A stretch of 64,000 bases of DNA from Peptococcaceae bacterium BICA1-7 (GCA_000802095.1 JUEB01000020.1:91085-155084); one strand, 5' to 3'; counted from the first letter of the stretch, positions 16,295 through 25,862 are shown. The notes: a model not told the origin generated them from the sequence alone. Numbers and translations: made by a program.

Positions 16295-17353
16295 ATGATA
16301 CCCTTATCAAATAAACAGGGGAGGAATGAAATGGAAAGACATATCACCACAGCCAGCGATGTATCCAAAGCGCTTAACACCATTACCGGGGGACGGCTCC
16401 CGTTAAATCTAGCGGACCTTTTTTCAGGGAAAAACCCCTTTGTGGTAATCAAATCATCAAATATCCCGGGCAAGGAGGTTATTGAAATACCTGGCCTTGT
16501 TTTCGGGGACCCGGGGCAGCCGGTGAAAAAGCTGGCTGTGCTGATGACTCTCACAGAAACGGCCATTGAGCTGGCCGGAGCCACCGGGGTGGATGCCATC
16601 GTGGCCCACCACCCCATAGCCGATGCCGCCAGCTGCGGTGGAGTTACACTTAAAAATTACCTGGGATTATACAATATTGCCGCCTTTGAGCTGCATGAGG
16701 CCTTCCACGGACTTCATCCCGGGCTATCCTTACTGCACGGCCACCGGGCCTTCAGGGTAGAAATCGCCTACGGGGGAATACCAGGCAATATAATGTATGT
16801 GGGCAAGGCCCTGCCCGAGGTAAAAACGCTGGGAGACATGCTGTGCCGGCTTAACACCCTTATGTGTATGGATGAGGAGCGAAGCATGCTCAATATGGAG
16901 CGTGAGGTGCGCAACTGCCGGGCCATGGAAGAAACAAACGTGGCCACGGGGGGGAAAATACTGTGCGGGCTCCCGGACAGCACGGTGGAAACTGTTCTGC
17001 ACATATTCCCCCATACCGGCTTTACACCCGACCAGATGGAGCAGGCTCTCCGGGAACACCCGGAAATAGACACAGTGATTGCCTCCATCAGCCGGGTTCC
17101 GGATGGACACCCTCTTTCTGCAAAAGCTGAGGAACTGGGCCTGAATTTTGTGGTAGGCAATTCCCACGCCATGGAAATATCCGAAAACGGGCTGCCGCTG
17201 GCGCTGGCCCTTCAGAAACTACTTCCGGAAGTAGAAGTGGTCATCTACCGGGAAAGGTACACATCAACCCCGCTAAAGGACTTCGGATCCACCCACATCC
17301 AGGCATACGCTAATATGATTGCAGAGGACTACTTATTAAAAAAAAGGGGGTAG
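16295..17353 (+). CDS. NIF3/DUF34-like metal-binding protein
   Basis: 352 residues. The middle part has VDAIVAHHPIADA followed by ELHEAFHG, and the C-terminal part has VVGNSHAMEISENGLPLALA. These resemble the histidine and Glu ligands of the dinuclear-metal NIF3 (DUF34) fold, though the protein is divergent, so this is a tentative family call. NIF3 proteins are conserved with no agreed reaction. Two starts have good sites: ATG 16295 (GGAGGTG) and ATG 16331 (GGGGAGGAATGAA). It is followed 6 bases later by the transporter gene, so the two form an operon controlled by the leader RNA. Confidence 0.6.
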   Translation: MIPLSNKQGRNEMERHITTASDVSKALNTITGGRLPLNLADLFSGKNPFVVIKSSNIPGKEVIEIPGLVFGDPGQPVKKLAVLMTLTETAIELAGATGVDAIVAHHPIADAASCGGVTLKNYLGLYNIAAFELHEAFHGLHPGLSLLHGHRAFRVEIAYGGIPGNIMYVGKALPEVKTLGDMLCRLNTLMCMDEERSMLNMEREVRNCRAMEETNVATGGKILCGLPDSTVETVLHIFPHTGFTPDQMEQALREHPEIDTVIASISRVPDGHPLSAKAEELGLNFVVGNSHAMEISENGLPLALALQKLLPEVEVVIYRERYTSTPLKDFGSTHIQAYANMIAEDYLLKKRG

Positions 17354-17359
17354 TACACC

Positions 17360-18472
17360 ATGACAAATCCGGAAGAAAAAAAGAGAGAAATAACTAAAAT
17401 TGAATATGTCGGCATCACCCTTGTGGTTCTGTCTTTGGTGGGGCTCTTTTTCAAGCCCGCATTAATCGCCGGAGTGTTTGACGCCATGGTGACTAACGCC
17501 TATATAATATTCAAGACCTTTCTCTTCGGTAACTGGAACAACGGCGTCTGGTCCCCCTCCACTGTGGGCGTGGCCATAATTGTTAGTGTCATGGTAGGTA
17601 GAATACTGGAGCGCCTCGGCTTCACCGATGCACTAATAAGGATTTTTGTGCCCTTCACCAGGCTCTTCGGCGTAAATTCCGCCGTTGTGATTCCAGCCGT
17701 CTATAATATTCTCGGAGATATCAATGCCGCCGGAAGAATTGCCGGCCCCATACTGATAAAGGCCGGAGCAACCAAAGATGAACAGAAAATAGCCATTGCC
17801 ACCATGGTGCAGTCCCAGCAGTCCTTTTCCACATTTATGCTGGGACTGCTGGCCATGACCACGGTGGGGATCAAGGTCTTTCCCGTTATATTCCTGGCCA
17901 TGTTCCTGCCTCTGATCATTATGCCGCCCCTTCTGCGCTTTACAATATATAGGCAAACCAAAGCTGTGAAGCTGGATGAACTCCCTCACTTCACACCGAA
18001 AACAGCCGCCCTGCCGACTATTTTCGGTGCGGCCAGGGAAGGCGCAGAGCTGCTATTCCTGCTCATCATTCCCGCCGGAGTTGTTATTTACGCCATTATA
18101 GGGGGCCTTGACTTCCTGGGCTACTGGGCTCCGGTGAAAGGGGCGCTTACCGCTATGCTCACCGCCCTCTCCATCCACCCCGAAACCGGGATACTGTCTA
18201 TACTGGTATCACCCACCCTGGCCATGGGCATATTGAAGTCCACTGTGGCCGCCAACCCTGCCGCCATAAGCCCTCAGCTGGTTATAGGCTCCTTTGTGCT
18301 GGCCTGTTCCGGCTTCCCCTTCTCGGTTATTTTCGGGCAAATACCGGCAGTCTGGGCCGGATGCACCGACTTAAACGAAAAAGAGGCCATGGGGGCCGCA
18401 GTCCTGGGAGCATTATTAAAGCTTTTGTCCGCAGGAGTTGTAGCCGGGCTGCTATTCCGCTTTTTTATCTAA
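17360..18472 (+). CDS. Nucleoside-recognition (Gate) domain membrane protein
   Basis: 370-residue polytopic membrane protein with about 9-11 helices. The repeated Gate/nucleoside-recognition folds are seen around VGVAIIVSVMVGRILERLG and AELLFLLIIPAGVVIYAI, related to YjiH and spore maturation proteins SpmA/SpmB. Members are thought to transport nucleosides, ions or other small solutes; the substrate here is unknown. The ATG has GGGGG at 10 bases. It follows the NIF3-like gene by 6 bases and ends before a strong terminator. Substrate and leader ligand may be the same compound, which is inference. Confidence 0.8.
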   Translation: MTNPEEKKREITKIEYVGITLVVLSLVGLFFKPALIAGVFDAMVTNAYIIFKTFLFGNWNNGVWSPSTVGVAIIVSVMVGRILERLGFTDALIRIFVPFTRLFGVNSAVVIPAVYNILGDINAAGRIAGPILIKAGATKDEQKIAIATMVQSQQSFSTFMLGLLAMTTVGIKVFPVIFLAMFLPLIIMPPLLRFTIYRQTKAVKLDELPHFTPKTAALPTIFGAAREGAELLFLLIIPAGVVIYAIIGGLDFLGYWAPVKGALTAMLTALSIHPETGILSILVSPTLAMGILKSTVAANPAAISPQLVIGSFVLACSGFPFSVIFGQIPAVWAGCTDLNEKEAMGAAVLGALLKLLSAGVVAGLLFRFFI

Positions 18473-18483
18473 CAGCAGAAAAA

Positions 18484-18555
18484 GAACGGCGCCCTCTGCT
18501 TTTGGCGCCATGGACAAGATATACTTTTTAACGGCTTTCAGCCGTTCTTTTTTTT
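18484..18555 (+). terminator. Double hairpin terminator
   Basis: GGCGCC..GGCGCC (18489-18510) is followed by AACGGCTTTCAGCCGTT and eight T (18531-18555). It terminates the plus-strand transporter operon. The second stem can also act for the minus-strand gene that ends at 18557. Confidence 0.8.
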
Positions 18556-18556
18556 G

Positions 18557-19030
18557 CTAAAGCGCTTTTAAAAATTTGTCGTGCACTGCCCCGGCCAGAA
18601 GGATGATAAACTTTCCCCTTCCCTCCCAGTATACAGGCACGTCCGGCCTGCCCAGAGGGATATCGTAACCCTTGCCCCGCTCGTTAACCAAACGTACCCC
18701 CAGGGTATCGCTTAAAACTCCCGGGTCAAGTATTAGGTTGGTTTCCAGTATCAGGGAAAACTCCTCCGGTATTTCCGGGAGATCTATATACTTACCGGGC
18801 CTGGCCTCAATGGGCCCCAAACCAGCCGGAAAAGATGTGAGGGTATAAAAAAAATCCCTTCCCAAACCGGCCACCCTCTTTGCGCCGGTGGCAATAAAGG
18901 AAAATCCGTACCTGTCATTGCCCTCCGAACCGGGAAAAACATTGCCGCCCGTTAAAAGAGCTGTTTTGAAGTAAGCCTCCTCCTTTACCGAGAGCGACTT
19001 TTCAGTATACAGCTCAACCGCCACTTTCAA
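18557..19030 (-). CDS. Hypothetical protein
   Basis: 157 residues, no signal peptide or membrane helix and no family I recognise. Features: a beta-rich middle (YGFSFIATGAKRVAGLGRDF), a proline-rich stretch (YIDLPEIPEEF), and a C-terminal hydrophobic segment (KFIILLAGAVHDKF). A GTG at 19039 is in frame but abuts the AAGGGGG site; the TTG at 19030 has a 9-base spacing and is preferred. It lies between convergent neighbours: the plus-strand transporter operon ends opposite it, and the phoU unit ends upstream with its own terminator. Confidence 0.7.
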   Translation of the reverse strand: MKVAVELYTEKSLSVKEEAYFKTALLTGGNVFPGSEGNDRYGFSFIATGAKRVAGLGRDFFYTLTSFPAGLGPIEARPGKYIDLPEIPEEFSLILETNLILDPGVLSDTLGVRLVNERGKGYDIPLGRPDVPVYWEGRGKFIILLAGAVHDKFLKAL

Positions 19031-19097
19031 ATCTTTCACCCCCCTTGTTTAGTTCGCCCTATAGAATATGAGGCAGGGGGCTGATTGGTGAAAAATA

Positions 19098-19120
19098 AAA
19101 GCCACCCCTTAGGGTGGCGC
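19098..19120 (-). terminator. Terminator after phoU
   Basis: Perfect 9-bp palindromic stem GCCACCCTAAGGGGTGGC with TTTTATTTTTC following on the minus strand. Confidence 0.8.
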
Positions 19121-19162
19121 AGCCTTAACAACAATAGACACTATCCAAAACACCCCCGGAGG

Positions 19163-19234
19163 CGGAATAAGGAATGCCTGCTCCTTCTGACTCCTGTATT
19201 CTGTCTCCTGACTCCCGACCGGGGTGTAATGCCC
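19163..19234. repeat. Solitary half of the intergenic inverted repeat (copy B)
   Basis: GGAATGCC, then CTGACTCCTGTATTCTGTCT, CCCGACCGGGGTGTAATGCCCTTAAG in two parts: the same order as the right end of the complete elements. Located between the phoU terminator and the phoU stop codon side. Confidence 0.6.
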
Positions 19235-19241
19235 TTAAGTT

Positions 19242-19898
19242 TTAATTAAGCTCCCTTCTCTCGCCGGTGGCCAGGTATATGACGGCCTCCCCTATATTGG
19301 TGGCGTGGTCGGCAATACGCTCCAGGTAGCGGGAAACGTACAGCAGGTAGGCTCCCTGGGTAACCACCCCGGGGTCCTCGGCCATGCAGCAGATGGTATC
19401 CCTGAAAACATGGGAGAAAATAAAGTCAACCTGGTCGTCCATGGCGCACATCTCCCTGGCCTTGTTGACATCACGGTGCACATAGGCATCCAGCCCATCC
19501 TTGGCCATCTGCCTGGCCAGCCTGGCCATGCGGGGGATATCCTGCAGGGGCCGCAAGGCCATGGGGTGACCGGACAGGCACATGGTGGATCTGGCTATGT
19601 CCACCGAGTGATCGGCCATTCTTTCCAGGCTGGTCAATATTTTTATTCCGGTCACCGCCACCCGTAAGTCACTGGCTATGGGCTGCTGGGTGGCTATAAG
19701 CTTTATGCACTTATCCTCTATTTCGGTGAACAGCTCGTCAATCCGCTCGTCTCCCATGATCACTCCGGCGGCGGCGGTAACATCCTGGTTCATAAAGGCG
19801 TCCACCGAGTCAAAGATAGCCTTCTCCACCAGCCCGCCCATGCGCAAAATATCATTCTGTATCTCTCTCAGTGATTTGTCAAACAGGTACCTGCCCAT
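19242..19898 (-). CDS. phoU: Phosphate-specific transport system accessory protein PhoU
   Basis: 218-residue helical protein with two PhoU repeats. Each carries the acidic metal-binding pattern: DERIDELFTEIEDKCIKLIA in the first, and MCAMDDQVDFIF in the second. PhoU links the Pst phosphate transporter to the PhoR kinase and restrains the Pho response. The ATG has GGGAGGT upstream. It follows phoR on the same strand by 95 bases. No pst genes are in the window. Confidence 0.96.
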   Translation of the reverse strand: MGRYLFDKSLREIQNDILRMGGLVEKAIFDSVDAFMNQDVTAAAGVIMGDERIDELFTEIEDKCIKLIATQQPIASDLRVAVTGIKILTSLERMADHSVDIARSTMCLSGHPMALRPLQDIPRMARLARQMAKDGLDAYVHRDVNKAREMCAMDDQVDFIFSHVFRDTICCMAEDPGVVTQGAYLLYVSRYLERIADHATNIGEAVIYLATGERRELN

Positions 19899-19993
19899 AC
19901 CGGACTACCTCCCGTAATATATTTTCTATCGGGATTTCAATAAGATAGTAATAAAAACATTTTTACACTCAAAATACTAAAAGGTAACATTTT

Positions 19994-21376
19994 TTATATT
20001 TGTTTTTGAGGAAGATACACAGTAAAGGTACTGCCCAGCCCTGGCCTGCTGGAAACCTCGATCCTTCCGTGGTGGGCCTCCAGTATATGCTTTACAATGG
20101 CCAGACCAAGACCGGAGCCGCCGTACTCCCTGGATCTGGCTTTATCTACCCGGTACAGCCGCTCAAAAATTCTGGAAAGGCTTTCATCCGGTATTCCAAT
20201 GCCCCTGTCGGCCACCCTTATGAATACTTCTCCTTTTACGGCGGGCCCCCCGGTAATAGTCACTTCGCCCCCGCCCTGGCTGTATTTTATAGCATTATCC
20301 ACCAGGTTTATGAATACCCTTGTAATCATGTCGGTGTCACCGGCTATCACAGGAAAGTCCGCCGTTATGCCGGAAACCAGCTTTATATCCCTTTCCCCGG
20401 CGGCATGGCTGAATATGGAAAATACCTTATCAATAATACCGGCCATTTTTATTTCTTCCATGACCGGCGCCACCTTTCCGCTTTCTATATTGGAAAGGGA
20501 GAAGAGATCTCCTATAAGCCCGGTCATGCGCCCGGTCTCGGCATCGATTATCTTTAAGAAGCGAAGGGAGGTTTCTCTGTCCTCAACTGCCCCGTCCAGC
20601 AATGTTTCCAAAAACCCCCGTATTGATGTCAGCGGTGTCCTGAGCTCATGGGAGACATTTGCTATAAACTCGGCCCTGATCTGGTCAAGCTGCCGCCTCT
20701 CGGTAATATCCCTGAAGATAGCCACCACCCCTCCCCTGCCTGTGCCCTTAAGGGGAGTGAAGTTAACCCGGTAGTACCTGGGGTCCGGGGTAAGCACCTG
20801 AATCTCCCGGGTGAGATCCTCCTGCGTTTTTAGGGCTGTCTGAAAGCTTTTTTCAAAATCCAGATGTCTTATCACACCCACTATGTCCTTGCCTCTGCAC
20901 TGCTCACCGGATATATTCAGGGCCTTTTCCACCACGGGATTGACCAGCAGCACCCGGCCGTCGCCATCCACTGCGATGACACCGTCGGCCATACTGTTTA
21001 ACACCGCCCCCATCCTGTCTTTTTCCTCGGTTATCTCATAAATTGTCTGCCTCAGCTTCCTGCCCAGAAGATTTATATTCCTGGCCAGCACCCCTAATTC
21101 ATCATCGTGATGAATTCTTATCTCACGGTCCAGGTAGCCCAGGGCCATTTCCCTGGCCGCCTCCGATATCTCCGCCAGGGGCTCCAGTATTCTTTTCAGC
21201 AGTACCCAGGAAAGGGCTATGGCAAAAGGAAGGGCCACCAGAACCACTGCCCAGGCATTAACCCTGTCCCCGGCAAAAAACTCCATGGCCGCGTAAAAAA
21301 CAAAAAGCATTATAAAATATCCGGCCAGTGGCCGCCAGCTTATGCTTCTGGAAGATTTACCAAACATCTTAAACAA
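19994..21376 (-). CDS. phoR: PhoR-type sensor histidine kinase
   Basis: 460 residues. Two membrane helices (about 16-34, 41-60) have almost no loop between them. Then come HAMP (about 61-115) and PAS (about 122-225), followed by HisKA with phosphoacceptor H243 in FIANVSHELRTPLTS. The ATPase domain has NLVDNAIKYS, DRGIGIP and GGSGLGLAI. The short extracytoplasmic part matches phosphate-type PhoR that reads the signal through PhoU/Pst rather than a periplasmic ligand. The start is TTG at 21376 with GGGGG upstream. phoU follows. The response regulator phoP is not in this window, so it is encoded elsewhere or just out of range in another unit. Confidence 0.9.
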   Translation of the reverse strand: MFKMFGKSSRSISWRPLAGYFIMLFVFYAAMEFFAGDRVNAWAVVLVALPFAIALSWVLLKRILEPLAEISEAAREMALGYLDREIRIHHDDELGVLARNINLLGRKLRQTIYEITEEKDRMGAVLNSMADGVIAVDGDGRVLLVNPVVEKALNISGEQCRGKDIVGVIRHLDFEKSFQTALKTQEDLTREIQVLTPDPRYYRVNFTPLKGTGRGGVVAIFRDITERRQLDQIRAEFIANVSHELRTPLTSIRGFLETLLDGAVEDRETSLRFLKIIDAETGRMTGLIGDLFSLSNIESGKVAPVMEEIKMAGIIDKVFSIFSHAAGERDIKLVSGITADFPVIAGDTDMITRVFINLVDNAIKYSQGGGEVTITGGPAVKGEVFIRVADRGIGIPDESLSRIFERLYRVDKARSREYGGSGLGLAIVKHILEAHHGRIEVSSRPGLGSTFTVYLPQKQI

Positions 21377-21506
21377 AAAACATAACCCCCGGATCTTTTT
21401 TTGGGTCAGTCAAAACCTGCCTTAAACGGGTACATCTAAAATTTTATCATACAACCGGTTAGAAATGTTGTATGGCTGTGTTAAGTTTATGTTACCAAAA
21501 AATTAA

Positions 21507-21539
21507 AAAACAGAGACGCATTGAGCTGATCTCTGTTTT
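21507..21539 (-). terminator. Terminator after pnp
   Basis: Stem AAAACAGAGA / TCTCTGTTTT with a 13-base loop, A/T runs on both sides, 20 bases past the pnp stop codon. Confidence 0.8.
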
Positions 21540-21558
21540 ATATGTGTTGTATTATTTA

Positions 21559-23799
21559 TCAGTCGTTCCTTCTTCCCCTGGGCGGCTGGCGGTTATCTCT
21601 GAAATCTCTTCTGGGGGGAGGAGGGCCGCCGTTGTCCTGAGCCATTTCCAGCTCACCCGGCTCCGGGGGAACCGCCTCCTTGCGGGAAAGCTTCAGCCGG
21701 CCCTGGTTGTCGTAGCCGATGGCCTTAACCAGTATTGACTCCCCTTCCCTGGCAATATCCTCTGTCTTGGCCACCCTGTGGTGGGCCAGCTGTGATATGT
21801 GTACCAGACCCTCCTTGCCGGGAAGCCCCATTACCCCGGGAATTATCTCCACAAAGCAGCCAAAGTCGGTCACCCTGGTCACCTTGCCGTTGTATATTTC
21901 TCCCACCTGCACTTCTTTGGTTATACCCTCTATTATCCCCAGCGCCTTCTTGCCGGCCTCGGGGTCAATAGCTGCTATGTAAACCTTTCCGTCATCCTCT
22001 ATATCGATATCCACCCCGGTCTCCTCGACAATCTTCTTGATGATCTTGCCGCCGGGTCCAATAACATCCCTGATCTTGTCCGGATCGATATTGAAGTGTA
22101 TGATCCTGGGAGCGTAGCGGGAAAGATCCTCCCTGGGTGTTGATATAACCTCCAGCATCTTTCCAAGTATGTGCATCCTGGCGTCTGTGGCCTGGGCCAC
22201 CGCCCTTTCCAGCACTTCGGGAGTAACCCCGGCCACCTTTATATCCATCTGCATGGCGGTAACCCCGTTGACGGTGCCGGCCACCTTGAAGTCCATATCT
22301 CCCAGGTGGTCCTCTATACCCTGTATATCGGTAAGAACAGCCACCTCGTCACCATCCTTGATCAGTCCCATAGCCGCCCCGGCCACCGGAAACTTGATGG
22401 GTACACCGGCATCCATCAGCGCCAGGCAGCTGCCGCAGACGCTGCCCATGGAGGTAGAGCCGTTGGACTCTAAAGCCTCGGACACTATCCTTATGGTATA
22501 TGGGAACTTATCCTCCGACGGAATGATTGCTCCCACCGCTCTTTCGGCCAGTGCCCCGTGCCCTATCTCACGCCTGCCGGGGGAGCGCATGGGCTTGGTT
22601 TCTCCGGTGCTGAAGGGAGGAAAGTTGTAGTGGTGCATAAATCTCTTGGTTTCCTCTACCCCCAGGCCGTCCAGCCGCTGCTCCTCGGAAATGGCGCCCA
22701 GGGTTACCACTGATAGTATCTGAGTCTGTCCCCTGGTAAAAAGTCCTGATCCATGGGTCCTGGGCAGTATGCCCACTTCCACAGTGATGGGCCTTACCTC
22801 GGTGGTGCTGCGGCCGTCTATGCGTATTTTATCCTTTAGTATCATCTGGCGCATGGCCTTTTTCTCGGCGGCTTCAATAACACTTTTGACCGATCCCATC
22901 TGATCGGGGAACTGCTCCGCAAACTGTGCGGCTATTTCGCCCGTGATATCATCCAGGAAATTCTCCCTGGTCTTCTTGTCCATCTTATCTGTAACACAGC
23001 GCCTGATGGCCACGTTTATCTTCTCCATGGCCACCGGGTAAACTGCCTCTTCCACTTCCGGGGCCACCGCGTTGACATCGGGCACAATCTTTTCCCTGGC
23101 CAGTCCCATGGACAGGGCCTCGGCCCTGAATTCCTCAATGATCCCCACAATTTCCTTCACCTTGGCATGCCCGAAATTAATGGCTTCCAGCACAGCGCTT
23201 TCAGGAACCTCCTGGGCCCCGGCCTCCACCATCATAACGGCTTCCCCGGTACCGGCCACCACCAGGTGCAAATCGCTTTTCTCAGCCTCGGCTATGCCGG
23301 GGTTGTAAATAAGCCTGCCGTCCACCCGCCCCACAATAACTCCGGCGATAGGTCCGCCAAAGGGAATGTGGCTAATGTGCAGGGCTGCCGAGGCGCCTAT
23401 CATGGCCGCCATTTCAGGGGCATTGTCCTGATCCACCGACATAACGGTGGCCACCACCTGGACTTCATTGCGGAATCCTTTTGGGAAAAGAGGCCTAATC
23501 GGGCGGTCAATAAGCCTTCCTGATAAAACAGCCTTCTCGCTTGGCCTGCTTTCTCTTTTTATAAATCCCCCGGGAATTTTGCCTACAGCATAGAGCCTTT
23601 CCTCATAATCTACGGTAAGAGGAAAAAAATCAATACCCTCTCTTTTATTCTTGGCCATGGTGGCGGTAACCAGCACCACCGTGTCGCCATATCTCACCAG
23701 CACGGCCCCGCTGGCCTGCTTGGCGACCTTACCTGTCTCCAGTATCATTTTACGGCCGGAGATTTCAATCTCTTTCCTCAGAATGTTTCCCTCTGACAT
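21559..23799 (-). CDS. pnp: Polynucleotide phosphorylase
   Basis: 3'-5' phosphorolytic exoribonuclease of the degradosome. 746 residues with two RNase PH domains (about 10-240 and 325-550) and a linking helical domain. A KH domain follows ([17 protein letters not shown] around 565) and an S1 domain ([20 protein letters not shown] around 625). A Gly/Arg/Pro-rich tail ([19 protein letters not shown]) may add RNA contact. GGGAGGAT precedes the ATG. It follows rpsO, the classic order, though a terminator hairpin sits between. Confidence 0.98.
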   Translation of the reverse strand: MSEGNILRKEIEISGRKMILETGKVAKQASGAVLVRYGDTVVLVTATMAKNKREGIDFFPLTVDYEERLYAVGKIPGGFIKRESRPSEKAVLSGRLIDRPIRPLFPKGFRNEVQVVATVMSVDQDNAPEMAAMIGASAALHISHIPFGGPIAGVIVGRVDGRLIYNPGIAEAEKSDLHLVVAGTGEAVMMVEAGAQEVPESAVLEAINFGHAKVKEIVGIIEEFRAEALSMGLAREKIVPDVNAVAPEVEEAVYPVAMEKINVAIRRCVTDKMDKKTRENFLDDITGEIAAQFAEQFPDQMGSVKSVIEAAEKKAMRQMILKDKIRIDGRSTTEVRPITVEVGILPRTHGSGLFTRGQTQILSVVTLGAISEEQRLDGLGVEETKRFMHHYNFPPFSTGETKPMRSPGRREIGHGALAERAVGAIIPSEDKFPYTIRIVSEALESNGSTSMGSVCGSCLALMDAGVPIKFPVAGAAMGLIKDGDEVAVLTDIQGIEDHLGDMDFKVAGTVNGVTAMQMDIKVAGVTPEVLERAVAQATDARMHILGKMLEVISTPREDLSRYAPRIIHFNIDPDKIRDVIGPGGKIIKKIVEETGVDIDIEDDGKVYIAAIDPEAGKKALGIIEGITKEVQVGEIYNGKVTRVTDFGCFVEIIPGVMGLPGKEGLVHISQLAHHRVAKTEDIAREGESILVKAIGYDNQGRLKLSRKEAVPPEPGELEMAQDNGGPPPPRRDFRDNRQPPRGRRND

Positions 23800-23928
23800 T
23801 CAGTTAAATCCTCCCAATTATCTCATCATTTTTTAACAATCGATGGTAATTCTACATATTTTATAGTATTTCCTGCCAGAGAATACAAAAATACCTGTAC
23901 AGTACTCTAAATCCCTAAATTTGCCTAT

Positions 23929-23958
23929 AAAAAAAAGCGGAATAATCTCCGCTTTTTT
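23929..23958 (-). terminator. Hairpin between rpsO and pnp
   Basis: AAAAAAAGCGGA / TCCGCTTTTTTT around a short loop, just after the rpsO stop. It can terminate transcription or act as an mRNA-processing site as in the E. coli rpsO-pnp unit. Confidence 0.8.
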
Positions 23959-23968
23959 TCAAACCTTA

Positions 23969-24238
23969 TTATTTGCGCAACTGGAGCTTTTCAAGGATGG
24001 CACGGTAGCGCTCGAAATTATTGTCTTTAAGGTAATTTAAGAGAGCCCTTCTCTGTCCTACCATTTTAAGAAGGCCCCTCCTGGAATGGTGATCCTTCTT
24101 GTGAAACTTAAGGTGCTCTGTAAGCGACTTAATCCTGTTGGTCAGTATAGCTATCTGCACTTCCGGCGAACCGGTGTCATTTTCGTGCAGCTTGTGCTGC
24201 TCAATAACGGCATTCTTTACTTCCTGACTCAGTGCCAT
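23969..24238 (-). CDS. rpsO: 30S ribosomal protein S15
   Basis: 89 residues starting [18 protein letters not shown], with the family core [32 protein letters not shown] and [12 protein letters not shown]15 binds 16S rRNA and helps order the small-subunit platform. A GTG at 24247 is in frame, but it is part of the TAGGAGGTG ribosome binding site; the ATG at 24238 is the start. It is followed by pnp. Confidence 0.98.
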   Translation of the reverse strand: MALSQEVKNAVIEQHKLHENDTGSPEVQIAILTNRIKSLTEHLKFHKKDHHSRRGLLKMVGQRRALLNYLKDNNFERYRAILEKLQLRK

Positions 24239-24320
24239 TTTATTCACCTCCTAACCCCGGAATAATCGCTGCAGGCCAAGCAAACCGCCGGAGAACGAAT
24301 CCCCTAGCCAGCAGTTCATA

Positions 24321-24542
24321 TTATTTTCCAATAATTGTTATTACCAAGCGACCTCCCGGTATGTCCTTGGCCACTATATCAAACATGCGCCCCGACTTGG
24401 CAAAAAAACCTCTGAAGCGGGTGGCCGTGGGCACCTTTCCAGGTATACCCCCGGCAGCGCTATTGATATCCTGTATGGTTATTCTTTCCTGGCGCATATC
24501 CTTTAGCCGTTTGCGCGCGTGCTCAGTTATTATCACTTTCAT
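24321..24542 (-). CDS. Small basic DUF4258-like protein, possible toxin
   Basis: 73 residues: KVIITEHARKRLKDMRQERI, then ITIQDINSAAGGIPGKV, and a C-terminal hydrophobic strand RLVITIIGK. The HAxxRMxxR-type N-terminus and terminal hydrophobic strand resemble DUF4258, a RelE-like fold found in toxin-antitoxin pairs. It is codirectional with, and 13 bases downstream of, a 75-residue acidic partner. Toxin function is inferred from fold and pairing only. Confidence 0.6.
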   Translation of the reverse strand: MKVIITEHARKRLKDMRQERITIQDINSAAGGIPGKVPTATRFRGFFAKSGRMFDIVAKDIPGGRLVITIIGK

Positions 24543-24555
24543 ACCCTAAACCTTC

Positions 24556-24783
24556 TCAGCCCCTGCCGGAACTTATAGATATATTTTCTTCTTCCTGGGC
24601 GAGAAATGCGTAAAGGGCGTCCTGAAATGCCATGGTTCTGAAATCCTCAATATTGGACTTGCTATATATAGTCTCAAGTTCCTTTTTTAATGTCTGAAAT
24701 TCCTCACTGAGGCATATCAGAGCTATATGGTTAACCCACCTCTTTATTTCCTCTTCAGGAGAATCCAATTTGGGGACTCCCAC
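24556..24783 (-). CDS. Small acidic helical protein, possible antitoxin partner
   Basis: 75 residues, GTG start at 24783 with GGAAGGGG upstream. It is almost wholly helical and acidic (SPEEEIKRWVNHIALICLSE; NIEDFRTMAFQDALYAFLAQ) with a Ser/Gly end. I do not recognise the family. It sits directly upstream of the small basic DUF4258-like gene, the usual order for an antitoxin before its toxin, between ribF and rpsO. The pair could also be simply small accessory genes of the operon. Confidence 0.6.
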   Translation of the reverse strand: MGVPKLDSPEEEIKRWVNHIALICLSEEFQTLKKELETIYSKSNIEDFRTMAFQDALYAFLAQEEENISISSGRG

Positions 24784-24908
24784 GGCGACATCCCCTTCCT
24801 ATTAACTCCCGTGGCAGTTTATTTTACCACAACTGCCAGACGCAGCACAAGCAACAACAGGCAAATGCGGGCTTTATATTCATTATATTTACAGTTCTCA
24901 ATATTATT

Positions 24909-25838
24909 CTAGTCAGTCTGGGCATCCCTGGCCCTGCTTATGTCCATGCGTATCTGCTCAACCAGCTCTCCGGGGGAAGAAAATCTTTTTTCCTCCCTTA
25001 TGCGCCTGGTAAAAAACACTTTCAGCCTCTTCCCGTAAAGGTCTGAGTGAAAGTCCAGCAGGTGAACCTCCAGGTTGGGCACAGCCCCAAACCCCTTAAA
25101 GGTGGGCTTAATCCCTATATTTGCGACTCCCAGGTAATGCTCGCCATCTACCTGCACCTTTACAGCGTAGACTCCGTTGGCGGGGACAGTCAGTCCCTCC
25201 TCCAGGTTTAGATTGGCAGTGGGGAAGCCCAGGGATCTTCCCCGGCTGTCCCCGGCCACCACGTCCCCCTCTATAAAGGTATAATAGCCCAGGTATTTCC
25301 TAGCCTCATATACCTCGCCGTCGGCCAGTAGGCCTCTGATCAGGGTGCTGCTTACAGGCACCCCGTCAACAGTCACAGGAGGGATAATATAGACATTGAA
25401 TCCGTACCGCCGGCCTCCGTCGATAAGTGTCTCTGGATTGCCCCTGCCTCCCTGCCCGAAGGTGTAGTTATACCCCACATAGACAGATCTTATCTTTAAA
25501 TCCTTTACCAGCACCTTTTCTATAAAAGCTTCCGGGGTCCGGGAGGCAAACTCCAGGGTGAAGGGCGCCTGTAAAAGCAGCCTGACCCCCATATGTCTGA
25601 AGGTTTCCTGCTTGGCCTTCTGGGAGAGCAGCCTCGGGGGGGCCTTGCCCACAAGCACCTCCAGTGGATGCGGATAAAATGTGAAAACCGCAGGTGTCCC
25701 GCCAATCTTTTCAGCCTCGCCCACCAGACCGGCAATTAGTCTCTGGTGCCCAACATGAATTCCGTCAAAGTTGCCCAGTCCCACCACTATGTCCTTATGT
25801 TTTTCCCCGACACCTTCCCATGTGCTGTATATATCCAA
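24909..25838 (-). CDS. ribF: Bifunctional riboflavin kinase / FAD synthetase
   Basis: Makes FMN from riboflavin and then FAD. 309 residues. The N-terminal adenylyltransferase domain has the GNFDGIHVGHQRLI nucleotide-binding motif and ends with STLIRGLLADGEV. The C-terminal flavokinase domain starts near GDVVAGDSRGRSLGFPTANL and contains NGVYAVKV and PNLEVHLLDF. The start is TTG at 25838 with AGGGGG upstream. It follows truB by 24 bases. Confidence 0.97.
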   Translation of the reverse strand: MDIYSTWEGVGEKHKDIVVGLGNFDGIHVGHQRLIAGLVGEAEKIGGTPAVFTFYPHPLEVLVGKAPPRLLSQKAKQETFRHMGVRLLLQAPFTLEFASRTPEAFIEKVLVKDLKIRSVYVGYNYTFGQGGRGNPETLIDGGRRYGFNVYIIPPVTVDGVPVSSTLIRGLLADGEVYEARKYLGYYTFIEGDVVAGDSRGRSLGFPTANLNLEEGLTVPANGVYAVKVQVDGEHYLGVANIGIKPTFKGFGAVPNLEVHLLDFHSDLYGKRLKVFFTRRIREEKRFSSPGELVEQIRMDISRARDAQTD

Positions 25839-25862
25839 AGTACCGCTTACCCCCTGAAATGC

